Source: Clostridia bacterium
GTDB lineage: Bacteria; Bacillota; Clostridia; Oscillospirales; Acutalibacteraceae
Assembly (NCBI GenBank): GCA_017465825.1
Contig: JAFTVI010000017.1
Location: 1-64,000, forward strand
Direction: 5' to 3'
Length of the DNA: 64,000 nucleotides
The notes under the pieces: generated by a model
What the model was told of the DNA's origin: nothing
Databases searched by the model: none
What the model saw: only the letters and a program-made list of their open reading frames with translations
Made by a program: the position numbers and the translations under genes
Shown here: piece after piece, positions 10,443-19,676 of the stretch
How the letters are laid out: each line of letters begins with the position of its first letter
How positions within the stretch are numbered: the first letter of the stretch is position 1

Positions 10443-12101
10443 ATGGTTAGTGATTCACTTAAAAACGGTGCAAATAACGCTCCTCACAGAGCGTTGTATC
10501 ACGCACTCGGTATGACTGATGAAGATATCAGAAAACCTCTCGTAGGTATTGTCAGCTCATATAACGAAATCGTACCGGGTCATATGAATATCGATAAAAT
10601 CGTTGATGCAGTAAAGCTCGGTGTAGCTTCTGCAGGCGGTAATCCCGTAGTTTTCCCCGCAATTGCAGTCTGTGACGGTATCGCTATGGGACACAAGGGT
10701 ATGAAGTATTCACTCGTTACCCGTGACCTTATTGCCGATTCAACCGAAGCTATGGCTCTTGCTCACGGCTTTGATGCACTTGTTATGGTTCCCAACTGTG
10801 ATAAGAACGTCCCCGGACTTCTTATGGCGGCGGCAAGACTCAACATTCCCTGTATTTTCGTCAGCGGCGGACCGATGCTTGCAGGCAGAATGAACGGCGA
10901 ACTGATAAGCTTTTCGACTATTTCCGAGGCTGTAGGTCAGTACAATGCAGGTAAAATTACAGAAGAAAAGCTCCACGAGTACGAATGTAAAACCTGTCCT
11001 ACCTGCGGTTCCTGTTCAGGTATGTACACCGCAAACTCAATGAACTGTCTTACAGAGGCTATCGGTATGGGACTTCGCGGCAACGGCACAATACCTGCTG
11101 TATATTCTTCAAGAATAGAGCTTGCAAAGCACGCCGGTATGAAGATTATGGAACTTATCGAAAAAGATATCAGACCTCGCGATATTATGACAGAGTCTGC
11201 ATTTATGAATGCTCTTACAGTTGATATGGCTCTCGGTTGTTCAACAAATACAATGCTTCATCTTCCTGCAATTGCTCACGAATGCGGCATTGAAATTGAC
11301 CTTGATATTGCAAATTCAATCAGCGACAAAACCCCCAATCTCTGTCATCTTGCTCCTGCAGGCAGAAATTATATGGAAGAACTCCAGGAGGCAGGCGGTG
11401 TTTACGCTGTTATGAATGAGCTTAACAAAAAAGGACTTCTTGACACATCCTGCATTACAGCAACAGGCAAAACAGTAGGGGAGAATATTGCAAATGCATA
11501 TAATCTTAACCATAATGTAATTCGTCCTGTTGAGGAGCCTTTCAGTGAAACAGGCGGTATTGCTGTCCTTAAAGGCAATCTTGCAATGGACGGCAGTGTT
11601 GTAAAGCGCTCTGCGGTCGCGCCCGAAATGCTTAAGCACGAAGGTCCTGCAAAGGTATTCGATTGTGAAGAAGATGCGCAGGCAGCTATCAACGGCGGTA
11701 AAATTGTTCCCGGTGATGTTGTCGTTATCCGTTATGAAGGTCCTAAGGGAGGCCCCGGTATGAGAGAAATGCTCAATCCCACTTCTGCAATCGTAGGTAT
11801 GGGACTCGGCAGCAGCGTTGCACTTATCACAGACGGACGTTTCAGCGGAGCTACAAGAGGTGCCGCAATCGGTCACGTTTCACCCGAGGCTGCATCGGGC
11901 GGTATGATTGGTATTGTAAAAGACGGCGATATAATCAGCATCGACATCCCTGCAAACAAGCTTGAGCTCAAAGTTCCTCAGGCTGAAATTGACGAAAGAA
12001 TGAAAAACTTTGTTCCTAAGACAAAAGAGCTTTCCGGTTATCTTAAGCGTTACGCATCAATGGTAGAAAGCGGTTCAAAGGGTGCAATTGTCAATAAGTA
12101 A
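10443..12101 (+). CDS. ilvD: Dihydroxy-acid dehydratase
   Basis: Iron-sulfur lyase (552 residues) that dehydrates dihydroxy acids to the 2-oxo acids of valine and isoleucine. Diagnostic motifs include [25 protein letters not shown] and the cysteine cluster in [18 protein letters not shown], which supply cluster ligands, and the C-terminal [12 protein letters not shown] and [19 protein letters not shown] (10425-10432) precedes ATG 10443. It follows a stem-loop terminator and is only 2 bases ahead of the DUF815 ATPase gene. Confidence 0.95.
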   Translation: MVSDSLKNGANNAPHRALYHALGMTDEDIRKPLVGIVSSYNEIVPGHMNIDKIVDAVKLGVASAGGNPVVFPAIAVCDGIAMGHKGMKYSLVTRDLIADSTEAMALAHGFDALVMVPNCDKNVPGLLMAAARLNIPCIFVSGGPMLAGRMNGELISFSTISEAVGQYNAGKITEEKLHEYECKTCPTCGSCSGMYTANSMNCLTEAIGMGLRGNGTIPAVYSSRIELAKHAGMKIMELIEKDIRPRDIMTESAFMNALTVDMALGCSTNTMLHLPAIAHECGIEIDLDIANSISDKTPNLCHLAPAGRNYMEELQEAGGVYAVMNELNKKGLLDTSCITATGKTVGENIANAYNLNHNVIRPVEEPFSETGGIAVLKGNLAMDGSVVKRSAVAPEMLKHEGPAKVFDCEEDAQAAINGGKIVPGDVVVIRYEGPKGGPGMREMLNPTSAIVGMGLGSSVALITDGRFSGATRGAAIGHVSPEAASGGMIGIVKDGDIISIDIPANKLELKVPQAEIDERMKNFVPKTKELSGYLKRYASMVESGSKGAIVNK

Positions 12102-12103
12102 TT

Positions 12104-13291
12104 ATGAATGAATTAAAAATACTTGCATTAAGGCTCCATTCTGTTGCTGTTTTCAGAAATCTTCTTGCAGACAGTGTAATTAAAGCGCTTGCTGAGCTTC
12201 TTGATTCAACAGAAAACGGTAATGTAACCGAACAGGTTGATAAATACGGCAATTTTGTATCGGAGCTTTATTCACATACCGATAATCTCAGCAAATACAT
12301 TCTCAATATCGTGACTGATGATGAAAATGTGTTTATCAAAAAGGTTGCCGCAGGGCAGATAATATCTGACGAGCTTAATGAGTGTGTAAAGGAAGAGCTT
12401 GCTGTTTTCGGTGAACTTTCTACTCTTACAAGGTCGGATTTCAGAAAGTCTGTTGACTATCACGGCTATCTTCCCGAATGGAAAACCGAGCAGATTGACT
12501 TTGAAAACGAATACTTCAAACGCCGTGATGAAATAGGCAGATTCGGTTATGGAATCTATGCTAAATATCATATGTTCTGCATTAAAGACGGTGCTATTAT
12601 TCCCATAAAACACCCCGATCCCGTAACACTTGCCGATTTGTCTGGTTATCAGAATGAGCGTAGTGCCGTAATTAATAATACAAAAGCTCTTCTTGAAGGT
12701 AAGCCTGCCGCAAATATCCTTTTGTCGGGTGATGCAGGTACAGGCAAATCCTCAACTGTAAAAGCTGTTGCAAATGAGTTCAGAAGTGAGGGACTCCGCA
12801 TTATTGAAGTCCGTAAGGAGCAGATTGTGGAAATCCCCACTATCATTGATGAACTCAGTGCGAATCCGCTGAAATTCATTCTTTTTATAGATGACCTTTC
12901 ATTTAATCAGGCTGACGATAATTTCAGCACGCTTAAAGCTATTCTTGAGGGCTCAGTTGCCGCAAAATCAGGCAATGTAGCTATTTATGCCACAAGCAAC
13001 CGCAGACATATTGTCCGTGAATCATTCAAGGACAGGGACAGCAGTGACGATATTCACCGTAATGATACAGTTCAGGAGCTTATGTCACTTTCCGAGCGTT
13101 TCGGTCTTACGATTACATTTGTAAAGCCCGGTAAAGAGTGCTATCTCGACATTATGAAAAATATCGCAGTTCAGCACAATATTGAGGTTACAGAACAGCT
13201 TTGTATGGATGCGGAGAGATTTGCTCTCATCAAAGGCGGCAGAAGCGCAAGAACGGCAAAACAGTTTATTGACAGTATTTTATCCCAATGA
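12104..13291 (+). CDS. DUF815-family P-loop ATPase
   Basis: A 395-residue protein with an all-helical N-terminal half and an AAA-type ATPase C-terminal half: Walker A GDAGTGKSS around residues 209-217, Walker B FILFIDDLSF, a YATSNRRHI sensor-type segment, and the RESFKDR tract characteristic of DUF815. Biological role is unknown; members are widespread in Clostridia. The ATG lies 2 bases after ilvD and no good ribosome binding site is visible, so translation is probably coupled to ilvD, an odd pairing with amino-acid synthesis. The family assignment is from recalled motifs. Confidence 0.8.
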   Translation: MNELKILALRLHSVAVFRNLLADSVIKALAELLDSTENGNVTEQVDKYGNFVSELYSHTDNLSKYILNIVTDDENVFIKKVAAGQIISDELNECVKEELAVFGELSTLTRSDFRKSVDYHGYLPEWKTEQIDFENEYFKRRDEIGRFGYGIYAKYHMFCIKDGAIIPIKHPDPVTLADLSGYQNERSAVINNTKALLEGKPAANILLSGDAGTGKSSTVKAVANEFRSEGLRIIEVRKEQIVEIPTIIDELSANPLKFILFIDDLSFNQADDNFSTLKAILEGSVAAKSGNVAIYATSNRRHIVRESFKDRDSSDDIHRNDTVQELMSLSERFGLTITFVKPGKECYLDIMKNIAVQHNIEVTEQLCMDAERFALIKGGRSARTAKQFIDSILSQ

Positions 13292-13305
13292 AAGGATGAC
13301 TAAAT

Positions 13306-14775
13306 ATGAAAAATATCCCTGTTATCAAAGCGGCAGTAGTTGCCGTATCAAGAGATTGTTTCCCTATGTCACTCTCAGAGGGCAGAAGAAAGAATCTTGT
13401 TGAAGCTTACAAGAAAAAATACGGTGACATTTATGAATGCCCCGTGTGTATTGAAAACGAAAAGGATATGCTCAAGGCTCTTGAAGATGTAAACAATGCG
13501 GGCTGTAACGCTCTTGTTGTTTATCTCGGCAACTTCGGTCCCGAATCTTCGGAAACACTTCTTGCAAAGAAATTTGACGGTCCTGTAATGTTCGTTGCTG
13601 CGGCAGAGGAAACAGGTAGTGACCTTATCGACGGCAGAGGTGATGCATACTGCGGTATGCTTAACGCAAGCTACAATCTTAAGCTTCGTAATGTAAAAGC
13701 ATATATCCCTGAATACCCCGTAGGTACTGCAGAAGAATGTGCAGATATGATTGCTGAGTTTATCCCTGTTGCAAGAGCAATTGTAGGTCTTCTCAATCTT
13801 AAAATTATCTCATTCGGCCCCAGACCTCAGGATTTCCTTGCCTGTAACGCTCCTATCGCTCCTCTTTATGAGCTTGGTGTTGAGATTGAGGAAAATTCAG
13901 AGCTCGATTTGTTTGAAGCATTTAATAATCACGCAGGCGATGAAAGAATCCCTGCAGTTGCGGCTGAAATGGCTGCAGAACTCGGTGACGGCAATAAAAA
14001 GCCCGAAGTTCTTGAAAAACTTGCTCAGTATGAAATCACACTTCTTGATTGGGTAGAGGCTCACAAGGGCTCAAGAGAGTTTGTTACAATTGCAGGTAAG
14101 TGCTGGCCCGCATTCCAGACACAGTTCGGTTTCGTTCCCTGTTATGTAAACGGCAGACTTGCCGCAAAGGGCATCCCCGTATCCTGTGAGGTCGATATCT
14201 ACGGCACACTCAGTGAGTACATAGGCGCTTGCGTAAGTGAAGATGCTGTAACGCTTCTTGATATCAACAACTCCGTTCCTGCTGATATGTATAATGAATG
14301 CATCAAGGGCAAGTATGATTACACACTCAAAGATACATTTATGGGCTTCCATTGCGGTAATACACCTATCTGTAAGCTTACAAAGGGCACAATGAATTTC
14401 CAGCGGATTATGGCAAGAACTCTTCCCGTTGAAGTTACAAACGGAACTCTTGAAGGTGACATTGTTCCCGGAGATATCACATTCTACAGACTTCAGAGCA
14501 CAGCCGATGCAAAGCTTCGTGCTTACGTTGCACAGGGAGAGGTTCTTCCCGTGAATACAAATTCATTCGGCGGTATCGGTGTGTTTGCTATCCCCGAGAT
14601 GGGCAGATTCTACCGTCACGTTCTTGTTGAAAAGAATTATCCCCATCACGGCGCAGTTGCTTTCGGTCACTACGGAAAGACACTTTTCAGCGTCTTTAAA
14701 TATCTTAGCGTAGAAGATATAGGCTTCAATCAGCCAAAAGGTATGCTCTACAAAACTGAAAATCCATTCGGATAA
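13306..14775 (+). CDS. L-fucose/L-arabinose isomerase-family protein
   Basis: A 489-residue member of the fucose/arabinose isomerase superfamily, which interconverts aldoses and ketoses in the cytoplasm. Recognisable features are the N-terminal Rossmann-like segment (PVIKAAVVAVSRDCFP), the EETGSDLIDGRGDAYCGML stretch, a central metal/substrate region including CWPAFQTQFG and CEVDIYG, and the C-terminal barrel with GFHCGNTP and PHHGAVAFGHYG. AAAGGATG precedes ATG 13306. An araD-type epimerase follows spoIIID, which suggests an L-arabinose or related pentose pathway, but substrate cannot be fixed from sequence alone. Its transcript ends at the hairpin overlapping the spoIIID ribosome binding site. 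Confidence 0.75.
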   Translation: MKNIPVIKAAVVAVSRDCFPMSLSEGRRKNLVEAYKKKYGDIYECPVCIENEKDMLKALEDVNNAGCNALVVYLGNFGPESSETLLAKKFDGPVMFVAAAEETGSDLIDGRGDAYCGMLNASYNLKLRNVKAYIPEYPVGTAEECADMIAEFIPVARAIVGLLNLKIISFGPRPQDFLACNAPIAPLYELGVEIEENSELDLFEAFNNHAGDERIPAVAAEMAAELGDGNKKPEVLEKLAQYEITLLDWVEAHKGSREFVTIAGKCWPAFQTQFGFVPCYVNGRLAAKGIPVSCEVDIYGTLSEYIGACVSEDAVTLLDINNSVPADMYNECIKGKYDYTLKDTFMGFHCGNTPICKLTKGTMNFQRIMARTLPVEVTNGTLEGDIVPGDITFYRLQSTADAKLRAYVAQGEVLPVNTNSFGGIGVFAIPEMGRFYRHVLVEKNYPHHGAVAFGHYGKTLFSVFKYLSVEDIGFNQPKGMLYKTENPFG

Positions 14776-14783
14776 TCAATAAA

Positions 14784-14812
14784 TCATATTTTTTCTCCTT
14801 AAGACATATTAT
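14784..14812 (+). promoter_or_regulatory. Candidate sigma-E sporulation promoter of spoIIID
   Basis: TCATATT (14784-14790), 14 bases, CATATTAT (14805-14812) closely fits the mother-cell sigma-E consensus (KMATATT, about 14 bases, CATACAMT). spoIIID is a known sigma-E target in Bacillus. Predicted transcription start near 14819, exactly at the 3' arm of the hairpin. Confidence 0.65.
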
Positions 14813-14840
14813 TGAATGATATGTATTAAGGAGGTTTTTT
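14795..14840 (+). terminator. Terminator hairpin whose 3' arm contains the spoIIID ribosome binding site
   Basis: CTCCTTAAGACATAT (14795-14809) pairs with ATATGTATTAAGGAG (14819-14833), 14 of 15 positions, loop TATTGAATG, then GTTTTTT. It ends the isomerase transcript; AAGGAGG at 14828-14834 is also the Shine-Dalgarno of spoIIID. Confidence 0.8.
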
Positions 14841-14841
14841 C

Positions 14842-15093
14842 TTGAGCACGCTTGTAGAAGAACGGGCAATTGAGCTCGGCGAGTTTATTGTGGAAAACAG
14901 AGCAACAGTAAGAGCAACGGCTAAAAAATTCGGTATATCAAAAAGTACGGTACACTCTGATGTGTCAACAAGACTTAAAAAAGTAAGACCTTCATTGTAT
15001 AATGAAGTAAGAAAGGTGCTTGACGATAATAAAGCACAGCGGCATATAAGGGGAGGGCTTGCAACGAGAGAAAAATATCTTAATAAAAAATGA
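14842..15093 (+). CDS. spoIIID: Stage III sporulation transcription factor SpoIIID
   Basis: An 83-residue DNA-binding regulator that modulates mother-cell gene expression between sigma-E and sigma-K. The helix-turn-helix (TVRATAKKFGISKSTVHSDV) spans about residues 22-41, and the conserved basic C-terminus reads HIRGGLATREKYL, both typical of SpoIIID. Length is standard. The start is TTG 14842, 7 bases after AAGGAGG; no ATG is available. It has its own sigma-E-like promoter and downstream terminator, so it is a single-gene unit between two sugar genes. Strong evidence that the organism forms spores. Confidence 0.95.
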   Translation: MSTLVEERAIELGEFIVENRATVRATAKKFGISKSTVHSDVSTRLKKVRPSLYNEVRKVLDDNKAQRHIRGGLATREKYLNKK

Positions 15094-15103
15094 TTTACAT
15101 AGT

Positions 15104-15138
15104 GAGTGTGTGCCGGTCATACACTCTTTTGTTTTTTT
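15104..15138 (+). terminator. Intrinsic terminator after spoIIID
   Basis: GAGTGT (15104-15109) and ACACTC (15121-15126) enclose a GTGCCGGTCAT loop with further pairing, followed by TTTTGTTTTTTT. Confidence 0.8.
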
Positions 15139-15164
15139 GTTAAGCAAAATTGTTCTTAATGGTA

Positions 15165-15193
15165 TTGCAAAAAACTCTGAAATATTGTAAAAT
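15165..15193 (+). promoter_or_regulatory. Candidate sigma-A promoter of araD-type gene
   Basis: TTGCAA (15165-15170), 17 bases, TAAAAT (15188-15193), 35 bases ahead of the start codon. It follows the spoIIID terminator, so the epimerase is transcribed independently. Confidence 0.55.
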
Positions 15194-15228
15194 ATAATTC
15201 ATTTAGTGTGCATATCGGAGGTTATATT

Positions 15229-15927
15229 ATGTTTGAAGAATTGAAAAAAGAAGTATATAAAGCGAATATGATGCTTCCTGAATACGGTCTTGCGCCATTT
15301 ACCTGGGGCAACGCATCGGGTGTTGACCGTGACAGGGGAGTTATTGTAATAAAACCTTCCGGTGTTGCATATCCGGAGCTTACCTGGGATATGATGGTCG
15401 CTGTTGATTTTGACGGTAACGTGATTGACAGTAAATACAATCCGTCATCAGATACTCTCACGCATATTGAGCTTTATAAAGCATTTCCCGATATAAAAGG
15501 TGCAGTGCATACACATTCAAAATTTGCAACAGCGTTTGCACAGGCAGGCAAGGCAATTCCTGCTCTCGGCACAACTCACGCTGACTTCGCATACGGCGAA
15601 ATTCCTTGCACAAGAAGTCTTACGGAAGACGAAATTAATTCTGCGTACGAAAAAAACACGGGTGTGGTTATTGCAGAGCATTTTAAAAATAATAACCTTG
15701 ATGCTAATGCAATTCCGGGTGTTATTGTTCATTCACACGGTGTTTTTGCCTGGGGTGCTTCTCCCGTGAAGGCATCCGTTAATGCGGCTACACTTGAAAT
15801 TGTTGCTGATATGGCACTTCACACGCTTATGCTCAATCCCGAAGTCCCTGTGATCGACAGCTTTTTATTGGACAAACATTATAACCGTAAGCACGGCGCA
15901 AATGCTTATTACGGTCAGGGTAAATAA
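15229..15927 (+). CDS. araD: L-ribulose-5-phosphate 4-epimerase (AraD family)
   Basis: A 232-residue class II aldolase/epimerase-fold enzyme that converts L-ribulose-5-phosphate to D-xylulose-5-phosphate. The phosphate-binding GNASGVD, the KPSGVAY strand, the zinc-ligand HTHS around residue 95, TTHADFAYGEIPCTR and the third-histidine HSHGVFAWG are all present and favour AraD over fuculose aldolase. ATG 15229 is 7 bases after CGGAGG (15216-15221); the in-frame GTG at 15208 is upstream of that site. Together with the isomerase at 13306 and the GH127 arabinofuranosidase at 23480 it supports L-arabinose catabolism; no kinase gene is seen here. Confidence 0.88.
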   Translation: MFEELKKEVYKANMMLPEYGLAPFTWGNASGVDRDRGVIVIKPSGVAYPELTWDMMVAVDFDGNVIDSKYNPSSDTLTHIELYKAFPDIKGAVHTHSKFATAFAQAGKAIPALGTTHADFAYGEIPCTRSLTEDEINSAYEKNTGVVIAEHFKNNNLDANAIPGVIVHSHGVFAWGASPVKASVNAATLEIVADMALHTLMLNPEVPVIDSFLLDKHYNRKHGANAYYGQGK

Positions 15928-15945
15928 TAAAAAAGGAAGTAAAAA

Positions 15946-18900
15946 ATGGTAGATTTTACACATCTTCACATACATACTGAATATTCAATTCTTGACGGTG
16001 CCTGCCGTATAAAGCCGTTGATTAAGCACGTAAAGGCAATGGGACAGACTGCGATTGCAATTACTGACCACGGCGTAATGCACGGCTGTATTGATTTCTA
16101 TTTAGCTTGTAAGGCTGAGGGAATCAAGCCCATTATCGGCTGCGAGGTCTATGTTGCCCCCCGTTCCCGTTTTGATAAGGTACACGGCCTTGATAATGCA
16201 AGATATCACCTTGTTCTTCTTGCTAAGAATTATAACGGCTACAAAAACCTTATTAAGCTTGTATCTGCTGCCTGGACAGAGGGTTTTTATACCAAGCCAA
16301 GGGTAGACCACGAATTGCTCGAAAAATATCACGAGGATCTGATATGTCTTTCAGCCTGTCTTGCTGGTGAAATCCCCAGAGCGCTTATGAAAAATGATTA
16401 TGAAGGCGCAAAGGCAACCGCAAAATGGTACAAAGATGTATTCGGCGAGGGAAACTATTACCTTGAAATACAGGATCACGGTCTTGAAGAACAGAAGCAG
16501 ACCAATCCCGATATAATTAAAATTGCAAGAGAGCTTGATATTCCCATTGTTGCAACCAACGATGCTCATTATGTTGCAAAAGAGGATGCTGAAATTCAGA
16601 AAATTCTGCTTTGCATCCAGACAAAACATACAATAAATGAAGATACGGGAATGGGATTCTCAACCGACGAATTTTATGTAAAATCCGGTGAGGAGATGCT
16701 TGCTCTGTTCCCCGAGTATCCCGAAGCAATTGAGAATACAAATAAAATTGCAGAACAGTGTAATGTTGTCTTTGATTTCGGTAACACCATTCTTCCCAAT
16801 TATGATGTTCCCGAAGGTCAGACACATTTTGAATATTTTAGAAATCTCTGTTATGACGGTTTTAAGAGAATATACGGTAACGAAGCACCTGCAGAGTATC
16901 TTGAACGTCTTGATTATGAGCTCGGTGTTATCGACTCAATGGGATTTACTGACTATTTCCTTATAGTCTGGGATTACATCAACTATGCCCGAAGTGTCGG
17001 TATTCCCGTCGGTCCCGGACGAGGCTCGGGTGCGGGCAGTATTGCCGCTTACTGTTGCGGTATTACAGCCATCGACCCGATGCGTTACAGCTTGCTGTTT
17101 GAGCGTTTCCTGAACCCCGAACGAGTAAGTATGCCTGACTTTGATATTGACTTCTGTTACGTACGCCGCCCTGAGGTTATCGAATATGTTAAAAGGCGCT
17201 ACGGTGCAGACCACGTTGCTCAGATTGCAACCTTCGGTACTCTGGCGGCAAAAGGTGCAGTGCGTGATGTCGGACGAGTTCTCGGCATAGACCTTGCCCT
17301 TGTTCAGTCCGTTACAAAAGAAATCCCCGGTGATTTGGGTATGACAATTGAAAAAGCACTTGAAGCCAGTCAGGATTTCCGTAAGCTCTACGAATCAGAT
17401 GCACAGCTGAAAAGACTTGTTGACATTTCAATGAAGGTTGAGGGAATGGTGCGTAACACAGGTATGCACGCTGCCGGTGTCGTTATTTGCCGTGACCCTG
17501 TTGACGAATACGTTCCTCTCTTTAAGAGCGGTGACTCAGTTGTTACTCAGTATTATAAAGGCTGGGTTGAAAAGCTCGGACTGCTCAAAATGGACTTCCT
17601 CGGACTTCGCACCCTTACCGTTGTTACTGATGCAGAAAAGCTAGTTAAAGAAAAATTGCCTGATTTTGATGTGTACGGTATTGACGTTGACGATCAGGAA
17701 ACATATCAGATGCTTGCAGAGGGCGGTACTAACTGCGTATTCCAGTGTGAATCTGCAGGTATCAGATCACTTATGATAAATATGCATCCTAACTGTCTGG
17801 AAGATATTATTGCTGTTATCGCTCTTTACCGTCCAGGACCTATGGACTTTATTCCCGGTTATCTTGCAAACAGAGCACATCCCGACCAGATAAAATATCA
17901 CACTCCTGAGCTAGCCCCCATTCTTGATGTTACCTACGGTACAATTGTTTATCAGGAGCAGGTTATGCAGATTTTCCGTGACCTTGCAGGCTATTCTCTC
18001 GGTGCATCGGATATGGTTCGTCGAGCCGTTGCCAAGAAACAGGCAGATGTTCTTGAACAGCAGAGAAAGTATTTCCTTTACGGCTCAGACGGCTCAGACG
18101 GAAGCTCTCCCTGTGACGGTTGTGTAAAGAGAGGAATTACTGCTGATGCGGCAAATGCCATTTTTGACGATATGGCATCTTTTGCATCGTATGCGTTCAA
18201 TAAATCACACTCCGCTGCATATGCTTATGTTACTTATCAGACAGCGTGGCTTCGCCGTCACTATCCCTGTGAGTTTATGGCGGCTATGCTTACCAGCGTT
18301 CTTTCCAATACGGATAAGGTTGTTCCCTATATTGCTGAATGCGGAAATTTAGGCATTTCTGTTCTTCCTCCTAACGTAAACAATTCCCGTGAGCAGTTTA
18401 CCGTTGAGGAAAATTCTGTCCGTTTCGGTCTGCTTGCCGTTAAGAATGTTGCTCAGTCCTATATTGAACTTATTATTCAGGAGCGAGATGCAAACGGCGC
18501 ATTCGATTCATTCTATTCATTCTGTAAGCGTACTTACGGCAAGGAATTTAACCGCCGTTCAGTTGAACACCTTATAAAAGCAGGTGCTCTTGACGGGCTC
18601 GGCACAAACAGAAATCAGATGCTTTCAATGATGGACAAGGTCGTTGAAAGTCTTGAATCGGATAAAAAGCAAAGTGTTGACGGTCAGATGGGCTTCTTTG
18701 ATATGAGCTATGAGCTTGCAAAAGCTACCGAGCCCGAAATTCCCGACCTTAAAGAATTCACCGAAAAGGAAATTCTTCAGCTCGAAAAAGAGGCAACAGG
18801 TATCTATATGTCAGGACATCCTATGACAGCATATAAGTCCTATGCAAAGAAGCTTCACGCCGCAAATGTTATTGATTTGTTAGAATCGGATGTAAATGAC

Positions 18901-19569
18901 CCGCAGTCAATGTATAAAACAGGTCAGCGAGTAAAAATTCTTACAATTCTTTCGACTGTAAAGAAAAAAGTTACAAAGAATAATACTACAATGGCGTTTT
19001 TGCAGGCTGAGGATGTTACAGGTTCAATCGAAGTTGTTGTATTCCCGAAAAAAATGCTGCAGATTGCTGAACTTCTTGTTGAGGACAGCATAGTTATAAT
19101 TGAGGGCAGACTCGAGCTTAAAGACGACGAAGCGGCAAAGATTTCTCTCGATTCAATTGAGGTTGCGCCCTCACAGGAAGAAGTGAAAATGGGCAAGATT
19201 GCCGCTCCGCCACCTCCCGATTATAAACCTATTGCAAGAGAAATTCCCATTGCGGTTGAATATTCCGAGCCGGAAAAGCCGGCAATGCAGCCTGCGCCAC
19301 AACCGGCAAGACAGCCTGCATCCGCACCGGCGCAGAAAAAAAGCTCAACAAGAGGTCTGTTCCTGCGAATTGAGTCAGAAAATGCACCCGTTATGGCTGA
19401 TGTAATGGCTATGGTTACTGAGTTTTCAGGCCCTACCACAGTGCATTTTTATTTCACGGATGTGAATAAGTATAACCTTGAAACAGGAATAAAAACTTCT
19501 GTAACAGCAACACTTTACGGAAAATTGCAGAATCTTTTAGGTAATAGTAATGTTGTATTAAAAAACTGA
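15946..19569 (+). CDS. dnaE: DNA polymerase III alpha subunit
   Basis: Replicative C-family polymerase, 1207 residues, DnaE1 type. The N-terminal PHP domain starts FTHLHIHTEYSILDGA; the palm is marked by GPGRGSGAGSIAAY and the catalytic MPDFDIDF with Asp398, Asp400 and Asp402 region; the RPGPMDFIPGY and AFNKSHSAAYAYV motifs follow; a helix-hairpin-helix region and a C-terminal OB-fold (about residues 985-1070) come next. A Pro/Ala/Gln-rich linker (about 1105-1135) joins the C-terminal tail. A small GSDGSDGSS expansion sits in the fingers region and is in frame. Starts 18 bases after araD with AAGGAAG upstream, so possibly co-transcribed. PolC would be expected elsewhere. Confidence 0.95.
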   Translation: MVDFTHLHIHTEYSILDGACRIKPLIKHVKAMGQTAIAITDHGVMHGCIDFYLACKAEGIKPIIGCEVYVAPRSRFDKVHGLDNARYHLVLLAKNYNGYKNLIKLVSAAWTEGFYTKPRVDHELLEKYHEDLICLSACLAGEIPRALMKNDYEGAKATAKWYKDVFGEGNYYLEIQDHGLEEQKQTNPDIIKIARELDIPIVATNDAHYVAKEDAEIQKILLCIQTKHTINEDTGMGFSTDEFYVKSGEEMLALFPEYPEAIENTNKIAEQCNVVFDFGNTILPNYDVPEGQTHFEYFRNLCYDGFKRIYGNEAPAEYLERLDYELGVIDSMGFTDYFLIVWDYINYARSVGIPVGPGRGSGAGSIAAYCCGITAIDPMRYSLLFERFLNPERVSMPDFDIDFCYVRRPEVIEYVKRRYGADHVAQIATFGTLAAKGAVRDVGRVLGIDLALVQSVTKEIPGDLGMTIEKALEASQDFRKLYESDAQLKRLVDISMKVEGMVRNTGMHAAGVVICRDPVDEYVPLFKSGDSVVTQYYKGWVEKLGLLKMDFLGLRTLTVVTDAEKLVKEKLPDFDVYGIDVDDQETYQMLAEGGTNCVFQCESAGIRSLMINMHPNCLEDIIAVIALYRPGPMDFIPGYLANRAHPDQIKYHTPELAPILDVTYGTIVYQEQVMQIFRDLAGYSLGASDMVRRAVAKKQADVLEQQRKYFLYGSDGSDGSSPCDGCVKRGITADAANAIFDDMASFASYAFNKSHSAAYAYVTYQTAWLRRHYPCEFMAAMLTSVLSNTDKVVPYIAECGNLGISVLPPNVNNSREQFTVEENSVRFGLLAVKNVAQSYIELIIQERDANGAFDSFYSFCKRTYGKEFNRRSVEHLIKAGALDGLGTNRNQMLSMMDKVVESLESDKKQSVDGQMGFFDMSYELAKATEPEIPDLKEFTEKEILQLEKEATGIYMSGHPMTAYKSYAKKLHAANVIDLLESDVNDPQSMYKTGQRVKILTILSTVKKKVTKNNTTMAFLQAEDVTGSIEVVVFPKKMLQIAELLVEDSIVIIEGRLELKDDEAAKISLDSIEVAPSQEEVKMGKIAAPPPPDYKPIAREIPIAVEYSEPEKPAMQPAPQPARQPASAPAQKKSSTRGLFLRIESENAPVMADVMAMVTEFSGPTTVHFYFTDVNKYNLETGIKTSVTATLYGKLQNLLGNSNVVLKN

Positions 19570-19601
19570 TAAAATATGTAAATATTTGACGAAAAAATGC
19601 A

Positions 19602-19630
19602 TTGACTATTATTTCCATAAATATTATTAT
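19602..19630 (+). promoter_or_regulatory. Candidate sigma-A promoter of pfkA
   Basis: TTGACT (19602-19607), 17 bases, TATTAT (19625-19630), with the start codon 46 bases downstream. Confidence 0.6.
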
Positions 19631-19676
19631 ATAATTTGTATAAAATCAGAGTTACATTTTGGAGGTATTTACCACT

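Noticed and set aside
11316..11876. 186-codon minus-strand frame inside ilvD
   Set aside because: Antisense shadow of a conserved enzyme, Cys/His/Asn-rich translation without recognisable domains.
18080..18125. Intein or frameshift in dnaE at the Gly-Ser-Asp repeat
   Set aside because: The segment is only a short in-frame loop expansion; all polymerase motifs on both sides are intact.
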